Positions 52,379 to 64,000 of a stretch of 64,000 nucleotides of DNA are shown one piece after another. The notes below the pieces were generated by a model. The model was given only the letters and a program-made list of their open reading frames with translations. It was not told the DNA's origin and did no database searches. Each line of letters starts with the position of its first letter. Within the stretch, counting starts at the first letter, position 1. Made by a program: the position numbers and the translations under genes. Origin of the DNA: Cloeon dipterum (Eukaryota > Arthropoda > Insecta > Ephemeroptera > Baetidae); NCBI RefSeq assembly GCF_949628265.1, contig NC_088788.1, positions 24,538,335 through 24,602,334 on the forward strand, written 5' to 3'.

Positions 52379-55209
52379 CTGCGATGAAAAGTACAGGTCA
52401 GTGTCACCATGCCCTATTATGTAAAAACATCAAGAGTACATTTAAAATTAATCTTTAAGGTGTACGACTGCGTTTTGTTATTGAATTATATTTATTTCAA
52501 GAGCTAATCATTGTTTTGTTTGAGCTCAATCAATAAAATCCATTAAGATAATGCACGCAGAATACTTCAGATAAATTAGCAACGTAGATGATTACTTTGT
52601 TGATCAATTTGCAACTGAAGAAGTATTGATTCAGGCACATGACGCAACAGGAAAATGCTTTTTAAATTATTTTCAAAAGGAAAAAAGTTCACTTAGATAA
52701 ATTTGATTTGTTAATTCAAATTCGCATTGATGTTTCTAATTGACACTAAATTTATGTTTCATTATTCAAGTAATAGAACAAATTGTTTGAGCCATGTCCG
52801 ATACAGTCCAAGTAGTTTTTCTTCATTATACAATAATATTAACTTAATCTAAACTTAATTTCTTTACATCGGACAAAATAAAAATCATTTCCAAATTCAT
52901 CAGCGTAAATTGCAAATTTAAAGAAAATAGCACACGCAAAATAGCCCCATTTAACAATATTAACAAAATAACAAAATTACCCAAGTTAAATGCGAAAACT
53001 TAAATAGTTTATTGCATTTCGCAAATCTTTCAAACCAGTCGTAAAAATTAGATACAATGCCATGCAATAGAGGAATGCAACTTTGCAAAAGAAAAGAAAA
53101 AATGTTGGTACGTACCTAAAGAATAAGTTGACGGGGTGGTCAACGCGGCATGCACATTGGGGGCAGCCAGAGCGGGGGTGGCGAATGGCGGGGCATGGCC
53201 TGGGGGCTGCGCGGGCTGGCGAGACCCGTCCTCGACTAAGCCGTCGGGCCGGTCTGTCTGCCTTTTTAAGGGCGGACGAATGAGGGCGCTGCAAAGTGGG
53301 TGTCGCGCACCATCCCCTCCCCCGCGGCCGACGGGGGTGGATGGCCTGACGGCGGGGGTGGCGTCGCGGCTTTTTCGCACAAGGTGCAAAGTGCTCGTCG
53401 CTCAGGCTCGGGAAGAAGTGAGCCGAGAGCTTGTTCCGCCCGTAAAGACGCAAAGAATGATGACGAGGAAAAGATTTCTGCTTTGACTTTTTCTCACACG
53501 CACGTCGCCATACCCCTTTGTTGGAAACAAAGCGCTGCCTTGGAAGTTTTAATTCGCCAATAAAGCGCTCAAGCGCGACCAACACCGGCGAGAAATTCAG
53601 ATTTGGGAATAAGTCACGTTTACGTATTGCCCAACGAGACAAATTTTTAGCTAACCGTCTTTTGGCAGTAACAATGCGCAAAAGTTTTTCAAATTAATCT
53701 AGACAAACCCATTCCTACAAACAAAAAGTTGGCAAAGGCACCAGAAGCTTCATGAGTTTTAAGAAATCAATGAAATTTTAATTTGTCCGGAGATGAAAGT
53801 TCATACGCTTCACTAATTCCAAGGCAAATTTTACGTTTTGCTCAAAATAGAAATTCAGCTACAAAAGTGGCGTGAATTTAAAATATAATGTACGCTTCTT
53901 TTCCACATTACATCAAAACATACTTCCTTGTCTACGGGGTTTGGAAGCTTATCTTTTCTTCTTTAACCAAACATTGCCTTCAATAACGCAATTGAACGAA
54001 TGGTGAAAATGTCATCAGTCATTTGGAACTTATGTTGAGTTTAATTTATAATCCACTGCGTGCTTGCTGTAACTTCACACTGGATGAAAAATCTTTCCTT
54101 CGTAATGGGATGTTGCTATTTTCACAAAGCCGATTAGGAATTTTATTGGAAAATGGAAAAATGTCCTTTTTCAATTTGCACAAGAACCAAAATTATCTCA
54201 TAAAGATCATAAAATGAAGTTTTTCTGGCTATATTGGTTTATTACGTACATTTTTTATAATTAATAAAAAATAGCGTAAATTGTCTGGCGACTATGCAGA
54301 ATTTGAATCCTTCCCAGCAATATATACAAAATTGTGTAGAATTTACTTAAAAATGTGCAACCTTTTCGGTCCAACGGAAATGTTCGGGCTTAAGTAATTT
54401 TTTTCCCTCTGCCCTTGGTCTTCGGATGAATTTGGGCCTATGGTCCTTACCCAATTAACTTAAAATTGAATGTATTTCCTTCTTGTACACCTTGAATTTA
54501 AAATCACATCAATAGCAGAACTTTCGAATGGAGGAATTGCAAAAAAACCAGGTCAGCGAGCATGAAAAGAGGTGCACTAGTTCTCCCTGGAGATGGAGAG
54601 AGCAGGTGCAGTCGAGAGGGAAATTTCCCTGCAGCAGCTTTAATGACCACGGGAGAAGAGGAAAGTGTTGCCGTGAACACAAAAGAATTTCCAAGTTTCA
54701 GCTTTCTCTGCTGTTTGTTTAGCACCCATTCAATTGCAGTGCTCCTGGTTCTCGGGGCATTACAACTGCGGTAAAAGTAATGACTCTCAAAACGTTTGCA
54801 ATGTGTTTTCCGCGTTCTTCTGCCTTTTTGAACAGTAACCAGAATCGCGGCAGATAGCAACACAGAGCAGATGGCCCCATTTTCCCAGAACTCGCCAATT
54901 CAATTCCACTAGCTTCCCGCGGTCATTTTAATTTTGCAGCAGCAAAAGTTCGGCCGGTGAATTCGCAGAAAGCGCCTGCTGGCTCTCTGCTAGGCAATCT
55001 GTCCGCCACTAATGTCGAGCCGGTTGCATAATTTGCTCATTTTGCTCTTCCCGCTCTCTGGCCGCTCGTCCTTTATACGAGTCAAACGCTCGTGCTTGTG
55101 AGAAACATGCATAGTCCACTTTTCTCTTTTTTAGATGAAAAAGGCGCCTTTGAATAATATTAAATCTGTATTTGGGTTACTTTGGGAGAACATATATTAT
55201 CTGTATTAT
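52379..55209. promoter_or_regulatory. TipE-family 5' flank with GC-rich block, then intergenic DNA
   Basis: A GC-rich, CpG-containing block at about 53130-53480 probably holds the promoter and leader. A minus-strand donor AG/GTACGT near 53116 would splice to the acceptor at 52379. Another GC-richer island is at about 54540-55130. Long overlapping ORFs in the GC block are compositional and match no family I know. Confidence 0.45.
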
Positions 55210-58200
55210 TTAATTTTTGTGGAATTTTTTCGGTTTTTCTTTCTTAGCGATCATTTCATGTGCCACGGTAGTGCTTGGAACGAAGATTAGCTCTTCTCGA
55301 TCTCTCAATTCTCCACCTTCAAAGTCCTCTACTGGATGCTCCTGATCAATATCATTTACCATTCTCCCATTTTCTCTGCCTTCTATAAAAATTTTAAAAC
55401 ATTTTAAAATCTGCGCACAAAGAATATATATAGTATGCATTACTCTTTTTATTTTTTCCTCCTTTGATATCCTGAGACGGACTTTTTCCGTTGCTCCGGA
55501 TATTTTCACTTCTATAATCAGGAGTATCTGCCGATTCCCGATCCTATAAAGAAATATTTTTAATTTAAATTTGAAATCGTACAAGCTGCTAAAATGAAAT
55601 CATATAGCAGCAGAAAAGCATGAAAGAACCAAAACACAGTCAGCAAATGTTGACTTATCTCGGCGATATTCTTTTTAAAAACTCAAAGTAATTGACATTT
55701 CCCTACTCTGAAGGGTGCAAATGTCTAAAAGGATTGCCCTCATAATAAAAACATTTTTTAGAAAACAAAAAAGGTAAAATTAAATCCAAAAGGCTGAAAA
55801 CTCGTAAAAGACAGTTCCATTTGCCGTAAACACGTCATCTATCATTAAGAAGGCAACTTTTTCCAGAAATAAAATATACTATTTTGACTGACCTAAAGCA
55901 GTGATTTTTTTCAAACTAACCAATTCAATCTGCAAAGCTGATTGCTGCTACACTTTATTGTAAAAAATCATTACCTGCTCAGGTTCTGAATTATTTTGGT
56001 TCCTTTTTCTCTCAACTTGTGAAGTGGGCATGGCCGTGGTAGTTTTCCTGACATCATATCGTCGATCCGGCAACTTGCCAATCCAAGGGGTGCTATTCGG
56101 GGTGGCAGTTTGCGGTTTCAGCTGCTCAAACGCATCGTTAGCTGGCGTTTCCGGTCTGCTGGCTGGTTTCACTTGACTCGTGTTGGTGAGGGTGAGTGGA
56201 TTACAACCCTGAAGCCGAGCCTTGTCCCTTATACAGTCCTCATCTGCAAGGGACGATAAATACAGACTTCACCTTTTCCACCCTTAAATTTGAGTTTCCC
56301 GGTTGATGGTGATTGACCTTGAGTGTAATTTTTCCACAAAAATTTAATCTCTTTTAAAGGAGACTCCACACATTGCTTTTTAACCCTCATTCTTTTTGAA
56401 GAATTGAGATTGCAATCTACATATTCCAATCAAGGCAACGCTCCATTGGCAAAAAAAAAATCAATCCACTCAAATTTTATGGTCTATCGGCGGGCGGCTA
56501 TATTGTCTCTAGTCAAGAATCGCGCTGCTTTCTTTCATTCCTCAAGAGAAATCACATTATGCAGGCACAATAAAGCCAAAAAATCGATACACTGCAATGC
56601 AAATAAAAAATATTTTGTTGCATCAGCAGTGCAAAAAGGAAGCCAGAACAACAGCCGCTGTGTTTTTCCTAGACCGAATATCTCACCCTTGTTTATGACC
56701 TCCACATCTGGGCATTCCTAAAGTTTAAATTTAGAACTGCCTGACCAAGTCTTTTTATATGCTTCGTACCAGCACGAATTTCTTCTTCAGACACTTAAGC
56801 ATCACCCACGGCAGCACACTGCAGTTTTCCCCGGAAAGGGCATACATTATTTTCGTGGAAACATCTGAAATTTTTATTTTATTTACATACAAAAAACTGT
56901 TAAACAGTCTAAGTTTACGAATCAAGATTTTTATCTAAATATCTATTTAAAAAAAAAAGTTTCATGCCAGAGTTAATTAAATTCTCTGAAGCGCACATCA
57001 AACGCTCATCTTGTGATGTCAGTGTAAACAGCCGTGTGCATTGTACTACCCAGTCAATTTCAAAGCAGCTCGCTGCGAGTGCACACTGCGATAAAGCAAA
57101 GCGTGATCAAACATCCAAGCCGTCGCCGGAAGCCAAACTGATATCGAGCACATACAATATGTATGCACAAAGCCCGCCATACCAGCAGGACAAAAAATAA
57201 CTCACTTTCTTCTATCAATGTGTTGCATGTGATTATTGTGTCTCTTAGCATGGAAGGATTCCAGGACGTATTGTTGGCGGCTTCCAACATTCGTACAGTG
57301 ATTTGAAGCACATCCAGAGCTAGTCCATCGTCGGACAACTAATATTTGATCAATCATTGTGGTAAATGAGTCGGTTTAATTGCCTTTTTTGTTACCAAAT
57401 TCAGCTCTCGAAAAGCGCAATCGTACAGACACTGAAATTTGGGATAAGTTAAAACTAATTTAGGTGAAATTTACCGCATACCCTGGGCCCTCGTTTTACT
57501 TTGACTGGAATGAGAGAAAAATAAAAAATTGAAGCAAAAAATAATAGAGCTTTCAATTCAATCAGGACGGGTTGCATGCAAACGACACACCACGCAATTT
57601 GAAAATGCTCACGTACACCTCTTTCTATATTCAGGCGAAACGTCGTCTCTGATTGTGCAATTATCGATCATGTTGAGAGGCACTAGCACGGGTAGACGAC
57701 AACATCTTTTGCTCAGTCGCTAAAAGGTCCACACGCATACAACTTAATACAATGCTGACACAAATTTGTAGTTCAAGTGGCAACCATAGGTTTTTGATTG
57801 AGTTTTGGAAAATGCACATTGCCTCTTGCACTTCTAGAAAGGGAATATACCAACTAGAGTGCCAGTCTTGAATTTATATATAAGAAGAATGGCGTTACAG
57901 GATTTATACATTTTTTAAGGCACCCATCAAAATTGCGTGCATGAATTAAAGGAAAATTTCTCGCTCAATTTCCATCTTCAGATTGGAAAGGAGTTTGATA
58001 TTTATTCGTTCAACAAACTCTAATGCATTTATCGTAAAGCTATTTCCATTTCGCAGTTCCAGTGCAATAAATCATATCTGTTCTCTCCGCATACCTCGAG
58101 CAAAATGGCAGTGCAGTCGTAGCCTTTTTCATCCTGACTCTGCGTATTGGCCTGCGATTTTCGCATTCGCTCACTGCCGGGATTTGGCCGATGGTGCTCG

Positions 58201-59089
58201 TCAAGAGGCTGCAGAGTGCTGAATTCTGGCGGTGGGTCGTTTATTGGGCGCAAAGGGGGTATCTCGTCCTGTTGCCGGGGTGGCAACCCTTCCAAAAGGG
58301 ACGGGTGGGCGCCCAGTGAAACATCGATTTGGCCGACGCCGTGCCCGAAGCCGCCGACACGGTCGTCGTCACTGTTGTGTTTGTCGTTCTTTGCTGTGCA
58401 AATGTTTGCCAGAGTGGCCAGTGCGTTACATTCAAAATACTGTATTCGCTTTCGCTGCCAATAATTTAAGCCAGGGAAGCGGGCACAATTCATCGAAACC
58501 ACCAGCAAGCCACATTGTTTATATTCTTTTCGGCCCAATCCCCAAGTTGCCCGTTTGCAGCACACATTTCTAAAGACATAATATCGCATCCATGCGCGCT
58601 CCACCCGCCAGCAGGAGGACTTTGATCCGTCTAAAAATCAATTTTCCGATAAATTTGATGTGCACCCATCAGCCGAGCGCGGTGAATATTGAAAAGCGCA
58701 CGACTGATTTGCCTGCGCCACTATTAATCTAGTCGGCATATTGCGATCAAGCCGCGGGGGTGGAAAAATGCACTGCCAATCGAAATGGTCGCCAATCGCA
58801 GCGCTTGCCCCTCGGCGAAACGGAAATCTGATGCAGCAGCCTTGAACGGCCAACAATGGCGTTGCTGGTGGTCAAGGAATGAAAATTTTTCCGCAGTGTA
58901 CTGACCGTTATTCTCGGATCGTGCCGCAGCCAGCAGTGGTGCAACCTGCGTTTGATGGCACGTGCGAATAAATCCAGGAAATTGTATTCGCTCGATCAGC
59001 GGGCGAGCGAGCGAGCGAGAGAGCAATCTTTTTCTTACCTGAACTAGCAACGCAGCGATAAAAACGGAGCTTTTCGTTCCAACTCTCAT
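55210..59089 (-). CDS. Plus-C odorant-binding-protein-like, long C-terminal extension
   Basis: Minus-strand exons: 59039-59089 (signal peptide, MRVGTKSSVFIAALLVQ), about 58095-58439 (Pro-rich; its upper edge could be 58388), possibly a tiny exon near 57475-57504, then 57396-57431, 57206-57338, 56770-56864, 56687-56717, 56318-56416, 55975-56243, 55444-55543 and 55210-55382; about 443-448 residues. The core shows the Plus-C spacing: CLYDC (C-X3-C), then X44-C, X20-C, X9-C, X8-C followed by Pro, then X8-C. Such secreted proteins carry small hydrophobic ligands in sensillum lymph or elsewhere. Unusual are the Pro-rich N-terminal exon and about 200 extra C-terminal residues rich in Lys, Asn, Ser, Glu and Pro. 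The core exons are solid; the first exons are inferred. An alternative start at 57819, below a TATATAA box at 57874-57880, is possible. Confidence 0.65.
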
Positions 59090-60721
59090 AATTCACGCGC
59101 ATTACTGAGATTTATGTGGATTCATTTTTCAACACGGTCCCCCGTGAAAAGTGAAATTGCGTTTTGATGCTGGAAATCTGGCCGCTGGTCCTGCCTAGGC
59201 GTACACAACTCGTATTCGAAGGGTGTGTAGAATTTTCAGGCGCGTAAAATACATCTGGCGTAGAGCGAGCGAACCGTCGCTGTCCCCATTTGATGTTGAC
59301 ACACTTCCTGTGTGATGCTAGCCGTACAGTATGCGGTATAACTGCAGTTCACGAAATTTCTACTTTTTATCTAAATGTGACCTCGAAAACTTAATCACAA
59401 AACAGCCTGATAGGAGTGTCAAATAAACCATTTGCTTTGTACTTTGCTGAAAACTTTATTAATCCCCGATTCCTTTTTTTCTGCTATATGCCTGGTAAAT
59501 TTAGATGTATTTTTACAGAAAAGGCAAATCATTTACTATTTCTAGACAGTTTTTGGAGCAGTTGGTAAGTTTCAGGTGGTTTTTAAAGCTTTTATTTTAA
59601 GACGGGTTTCATATTTTGTTTAAAGTACTGATTGTAAGAAATGTTATTTTTAAAAAACGATTCAATTCGCAGTAACTTGGAAAGGCTTGATTTTCTTAAA
59701 AAATATCACGCTACAAATACAAACAAAATTGTATTTATTTTAATTTGTTACACTCTACTTACTTTTAAGCATACAATTTTGACCGTCATTTTAAAAATTG
59801 GGTTATTATCAAATGCCTATGCCCACTTAAATATGCAATTTTATTTTTAAATTTCAATTTTATTTCTCACATGGATAATTTTGGTGATTTTTAATTTATT
59901 AATTTTAAATGATTATTTGAATGACATAAAATTGAAGCGATTTTGATACATACAAATTTAAAAGAGTTTAATAAATAAAAAATCTACAATAGTTTAGCGT
60001 TTTATTAGTTATGGATATTTTAATGTAGGTTTAAAATAGCTAAAAAGACAGATTTAATAATTACAGCGCAAACGGCTAAAACCTTTTAATAAATACTGCT
60101 CTCGCCTGTTAACACAATCAAAAAATTTAGTTGCTCCAATTTCCAATTAAAAAGCTGCCTATAAACTGGAGGCAACTAATTTCTTGCAAAGACCAAGTTA
60201 ATTTTATTGGTTTACCTCTTATGAGATAAGCAACCCAGAACAATTCTCGAAAACTCCGTGTCCCAATAATCGCGAACGAATAAGAAGGGCGCACGGGCCT
60301 CATTAAAGGAAGGCAAGTCTAGAATAGGACCCGATAAGTATGATAATAATTTTCTATTTTTTTAAAAGAATTTAAAGGCTCTGACAATTTTAGACGATGT
60401 TAAGTATGGTTCTGATGGCTTTCAATTTTATGATTTGTGTGCAGTTGATGGTCCATAACGATTGGAAGCTCAGGGTAAAATAGTCAACAGTCTAAATTTT
60501 ATTGACCTATACTACTTTTTACTTAGATGCTGAAATAACACAATATGAAAATTTTATTAAAGTTTAACCATGAAAAGTTGTGGCTTGAATTTTTGAAACT
60601 GAAAATTTTTTGTTTGTTCGAGATATAGACTTGCCTCTTAAAATCTAGATTTACATAAAATTTTTGGTACATAATTTGTTCAGTTTCCTTCAACAGCCGC
60701 AAGCATGCAGATATGGTGTAT
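59090..60721. other. Intergenic between the two OBP-like genes
   Basis: Promoter of the extended OBP-like gene near 59090-59340 (GC-richer), then AT-rich DNA with no coding exon that I can support. Confidence 0.45.
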
Positions 60722-61505
60722 TCAGAGGGCCAACACGTCGCACTGTCTGAGCACGTTCGTATTCATTGTGCACTGAGGCCCTGTAAGAGTCCCGCGTGAA
60801 ACAATAAAAGTAGCACAAAGTATTTAAAACCAACCCGAGTCCAGCATTGAAGGGCAGGCCTGTCAATGACAATTTTGCGTCAGCTCGAATTCAGACGGAG
60901 AGAATGAAAAACTCACCATTATAAGCGACCTTTTGATGCACCTCATCAGTTTGATCGGTGCCACGAGGCAGACTTTCCTGTTCGCATCCAAGACGTTTTC
61001 AATCATGCCACCTGCGAATAGGGAGTTTGGTCATGCGAATGTGAAATTGCCATATCGCCACGGGGTACCTCCTGCGGTGACGTTGGCGCAATCCGTTTTC
61101 GCGGTCGACAATAATGAAGCCCAGGAGGTAGGCACCATCGCAGTCATTGCGGTGAACATTAAATCCATGTTGAGCACGTTCTCCGGGGAAATCTGGAAGA
61201 AAATTGTCGCCGCACTTGATGATGAAGGGCCAGTGCAGGGAAATAAAATTTAACTCTTTCTTTTGATATTTAATATTTAAACAGGCCAATCTTTTTTTTT
61301 ATAAAATCATGTTTTTTTTTCTCCCCAACCGAAAAATCAGTTATTTTAAGTCATTTTATGAAAGGAATCTGTCAGTAGTTGGCAGCCATTGTTAAAGATG
61401 GATTTAATGTGTGCAGTATCAATTTCTCCCCTTTTAAGAAGTCTTTCACTATCTTCAATGCACTGCATTACAAAGTGTGTCATGATATATGGTGGGATTA
61501 GACGA
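60722..61505 (-). CDS. Plus-C OBP-like gene, N-terminal part apparently damaged
   Basis: Four clean minus-strand exons, 61069-61192, 60917-61011, 60835-60859 and 60722-60780, join in frame with introns of 54-57 nt. They encode the second half of a Plus-C odorant-binding protein: C-X20-C-X9-C-X8-C-P-X8-C-X9-C, ending DVLAL. Exon positions and phases match the neighbour at 55-59 kb. An upstream exon (61346-61505) reads FVMQC then 25 residues then NNGC, fitting C1 and C2, but the expected third Cys is Thr (CQLLT), and where the neighbour has its donor there is TTAAAAT with an in-frame TAA. No GT donor lies there. No signal-peptide exon was found. Either this copy is a decaying pseudogene or the true 5' exons differ. 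It shares the fold but not the long tail of the neighbour. Confidence 0.55.
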
Positions 61506-62698
61506 CTCGAAAATGCAACAGCCAAGTGAGGCGATATAATCAGCGGAAAAGTACAAGAGAGAAAGAGCGCGCCAGCCAAGCAAACACTTGCTGCCGGCCG
61601 TCGGGCAATTTATTTACCCATTTCAAAGTCCGGAACATGCAATCCACCATGCACTGTGTATGGATATGGGCAATTTCAAGATGGTCAGCAAACAGAGGCT
61701 CTGTATAGAAAGCTTACTATTTGTCTGGTCGGTGTTTTCCGCCCGATGGTGGCTGAAATCAGACCGTTTCCCTGGTCAAAACGACTTGTTTTTCCTTTTC
61801 CCATTTCCACAGTAACAGTTGGAAGGTGGTGCACGTGCAGGCAAGTGTCTTTGCTTTTGCGGACTCGGAAAACGCTCCTAGGCTGTTTGTGCGCAAAGCT
61901 GACCCACAAAATAATAAAAGTGCTCGTGCACGCACTGTTTCAGTGCCTGTTTTTCGGCAAAATATTATGATTATATTCCAGCGGCAGTTTGCGACGTGGG
62001 CCGAATTTGAACAGGAATCGCGAACGCCGGGGCAAACATCAGACGCTGCTTTCCTACTGAATATATTATAATATACCTTGTTTTTACGTTGTAAATACGT
62101 AAAAGGTGAATTCAATGCAACATCAGACTTAACAGGGACAAGCAGAAGGTGGAAAAAAATTGGAAAAATTGGTAAAAATTTATATGTTAATAACGAGTTG
62201 AATATAATTGGCTTTAAATTAAGAATGGAAACATCATACATTTCTTTCAATCAGTATAGGTGAGAATCTCCCTGTAAAACACTTTAAGAAATAAAAAGAA
62301 AATTTCGATTTGAAGATAAGGAGAGTGTTTGTTTTCAATTCTCACCATTAGATTTTATATATATATAATAATATATAATATATAATATAATAATATAATA
62401 ATAATTAATTATAATAATAATATATATATTTATAAACGATTTTCCGAAATTTCTCCCCTGCGTAGAGGGGTTTTTGAATATCTATACTTTTCGATTGTTT
62501 GGAAATCAAGATTTCTTCAAGAAACATTCCAGTACTGTGTTGCTTGGGTACAAATGAAAACAGTTGACCAAAGGTGTAGAGATACAGTGCGAAATAAAAT
62601 TAATAACTATTATGTAATGAAACGAATCTAATCTTGAGTTCATTGCAGTTCTGCAGCAAAAATTAAGTAGTTTTTAAAGGTAGTGCAACAACCCACTG
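61506..62698. other. Upstream of the OBP-like copy; 3' flank of the orphan gene
   Basis: Mixed AT-rich DNA. A signal-peptide exon for the OBP-like copy was looked for and not found with the right splice phase. Overlapping ORFs on both strands near 61590-62260 are not recognisable. Confidence 0.4.
62355..62430. repeat. AT-only low-complexity tract
   Basis: About 75 bp composed only of A and T, in ATAATATA-type units. It is simple sequence downstream of the orphan membrane gene. Confidence 0.9.
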
Positions 62699-63716
62699 CT
62701 AATTCCTAAAAATTTCACCTGGCTGGCTTTGCCTCTGCTGCGATCTTGCGTTGTTTTTCCTTGGTGTGAACTGATAGACCCGGATTGGTAGCCACCTGTA
62801 GTAAACAGATTGGGCACTCTGCGGTGCGGGCCTTCCCTTAGTTGCATTGCTGTCTTCCACGTGATAATCAAAGTAATTATAATCCGTTTCAGATTCGCTT
62901 GAGTTTGTTGCATTTGATTTTGAGTTTTCTTCGACTGGCATTGATCGCGCAAATCTGCGTCGGATGCAGCTTTGCAGCTCTGACTCTTTTAAAAACACCG
63001 GTGTGGGACAGCAGGGGTCCACATTCTTAAATTATATATTTTGAGAAGGGTTTGATCAATGTATGTTTAGTTTTTACCATGAATAATTCAGCCGTGCAAA
63101 CATATCCTGGAATTACAGGCAACATCGCGGACTGTCTTTTGCCCCTCATTAAAGGATCAAGGAGAGCTTTAATGATGCTGGAGTTAACTCCTTTCTCAGC
63201 TTCATTTGTTGCCTGAACTTCTAAAAAATCAATTTATTATTGGTTGCTCAGGCTATATTTAAAATTATATTTGTTCTTGACTACCTTCAGGTAATTCCAT
63301 CGTCAAATTTTCACTCAGATAAACATTTATCTCTACTACGGGCTCTTCAGAATCATACCCCTCAAGCATTTCATCCAGTTTGTAAACTAGATACGTCATA
63401 TTTTACTTGATCCAATTATAAATTACACTTTTTTAAACTCACTTGTGTATTCGCTCAGTAGGAAGACAAAAGTCAAAACCCCAAATGCCGCAATCAGCCA
63501 CTTGTAATTAATCTTTCGCTCTTCGACCATGGTGCTGTTCACATTTTTAAGCGAATTCAACGATTGTTTTGTGTAGAATCGAGGATTGTTGCTTTTGGGA
63601 GGTCTTTCAGTGATGGATACGTGGACAGAAACTAGAACGGCAATAATATAGACCAAGCGGAAAAGCGAGGGCATTAGTTTGACGTCATTTCCACGCCTAT
63701 TCAGTTTTCGCATCAA
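62699..63716 (-). CDS. Unrecognised membrane protein, 281 residues
   Basis: Four exons on the minus strand join in frame: 63443-63716, 63285-63386, 63078-63220 and 62699-63025. All introns are 50-65 nt with good splice signals. There are two hydrophobic segments: residues about 15-34 (LMPSLFRLVYIIAVLVSVHV), which could be a cleaved signal peptide if Met15 (63674) is the start, and 72-88 (KWLIAAFGVLTFVFLL), a probable transmembrane helix. After it come an acidic stretch (DEMLEGYDSEEPVVE), a furin-like RGKRQ near 151-155, a Cys cluster (VDPCCPTP, LQSC), a Ser/Asn/Glu-rich part with NAT and NSS sites, and a basic Gln-rich tail. The family is unknown to me. It lies 1.2 kb upstream of the OBP-like pair in the same orientation but lacks their Cys pattern. 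Confidence 0.75.
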
Positions 63717-64000
63717 CTGCGTAGGTTTATTTTACGTACTTGGTGTCAAATAAACACTTGGCACCACAAGGAACATTTTTAAAACATTTTCGGGAGCTAT
63801 TCCCCGCATGAATTTATTAAAATTGTGAAATAAAATAGGGTTTGAAATTGAACCAAGCATGTGATGCATGTTTATTTACAAATTAAAATACAAAAACATT
63901 TTTAGTGCTCAAGTTTAAAAAAGTACAAAATGATTAATCATAACACAATAATCTTCACACAGAAAAGACGTCACATTGGCGAAGGTATGTTTTGTCCAGG
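63717..64000. other. Upstream of the orphan gene and 3' end of a further gene
   Basis: Short AT-rich flank. It includes the orphan gene's promoter (to about 63860) and a minus-strand AATAAA at 63871-63876 that may end the next gene. Confidence 0.4.
63971..64000 (-). CDS. Possible C-terminal end of a gene cut by the window edge
   Basis: On the minus strand, nine codons (PGQNIPSPM) run from the window edge into TGA, followed about 95 nt later by an AATAAA signal. The fragment is too short to identify and could be chance. Confidence 0.25.
   Translation of the reverse strand, partial: PGQNIPSPM

Noticed and set aside
52986-53681. A 231-residue minus-strand ORF and others on both strands
   Set aside because: They lie in a GC-rich promoter-like block where stops are rare in all frames. 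No domain, no splice logic, Arg/Pro/Ala-biased content.
60933-61253. A 106-residue plus-strand ORF
   Set aside because: It is antisense to two spliced exons of the OBP-like gene, whose minus-strand reading has matching splice sites and a family Cys pattern.
61759-62250. A 163-residue minus-strand ORF with a hydrophobic start, considered as a signal exon for the OBP-like copy
   Set aside because: Its only good donor is in phase 0, while the next exon needs two leftover bases. The hydrophobic stretch comes from a T-rich tract.

Overview
The window looks like nuclear DNA of an arthropod, most likely an insect. It has an AT-rich background, spliceosomal GT-AG introns that are often only 50-80 nt long, and protein families known from insects: a TipE-type sodium-channel subunit, odorant-binding proteins of the Plus-C Cys pattern, and APMAP/hemomucin-like propellers. 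The species cannot be read from the sequence. Short introns next to chemosensory genes would fit a compact insect genome, but that is only an inference.

Layout. 0-23 kb is gene-dense. It holds casein kinase 2 alpha (+), a small unrecognised three-exon gene (-, ends facing CK2), complex I subunit NDUFS5 (+), two tandem APMAP-like genes (+) with the same seven-exon plan, the endosomal adaptor TOM1 (-), and the nuclear cyclophilin/RRM protein PPIL4 with a very long RS tail (-). 23-47 kb has no gene I can support. It contains a nonautonomous hAT element with perfect 8-bp target duplications, a 2.1-kb TA-flanked foldback-type element, and many short GC-richer islands that could be regulatory. 46.9-52.4 kb is a three-exon TipE-family gene (-) with a tiny upstream ORF overlapping its start. 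55-64 kb (-) holds two Plus-C odorant-binding-protein-like genes, one with a long C-terminal extension and one whose N-terminal part looks damaged, followed by an orphan membrane protein and the possible tail of one more gene at the window edge.

The 0-23 kb genes are mostly housekeeping (kinase, respiration, endosomal sorting, splicing-associated cyclophilin) and I see no operon-like joint function. Exon coordinates were read by eye from splice signals and reading phase. They are consistent in frame throughout, except where stated for the odorant-binding-protein genes.
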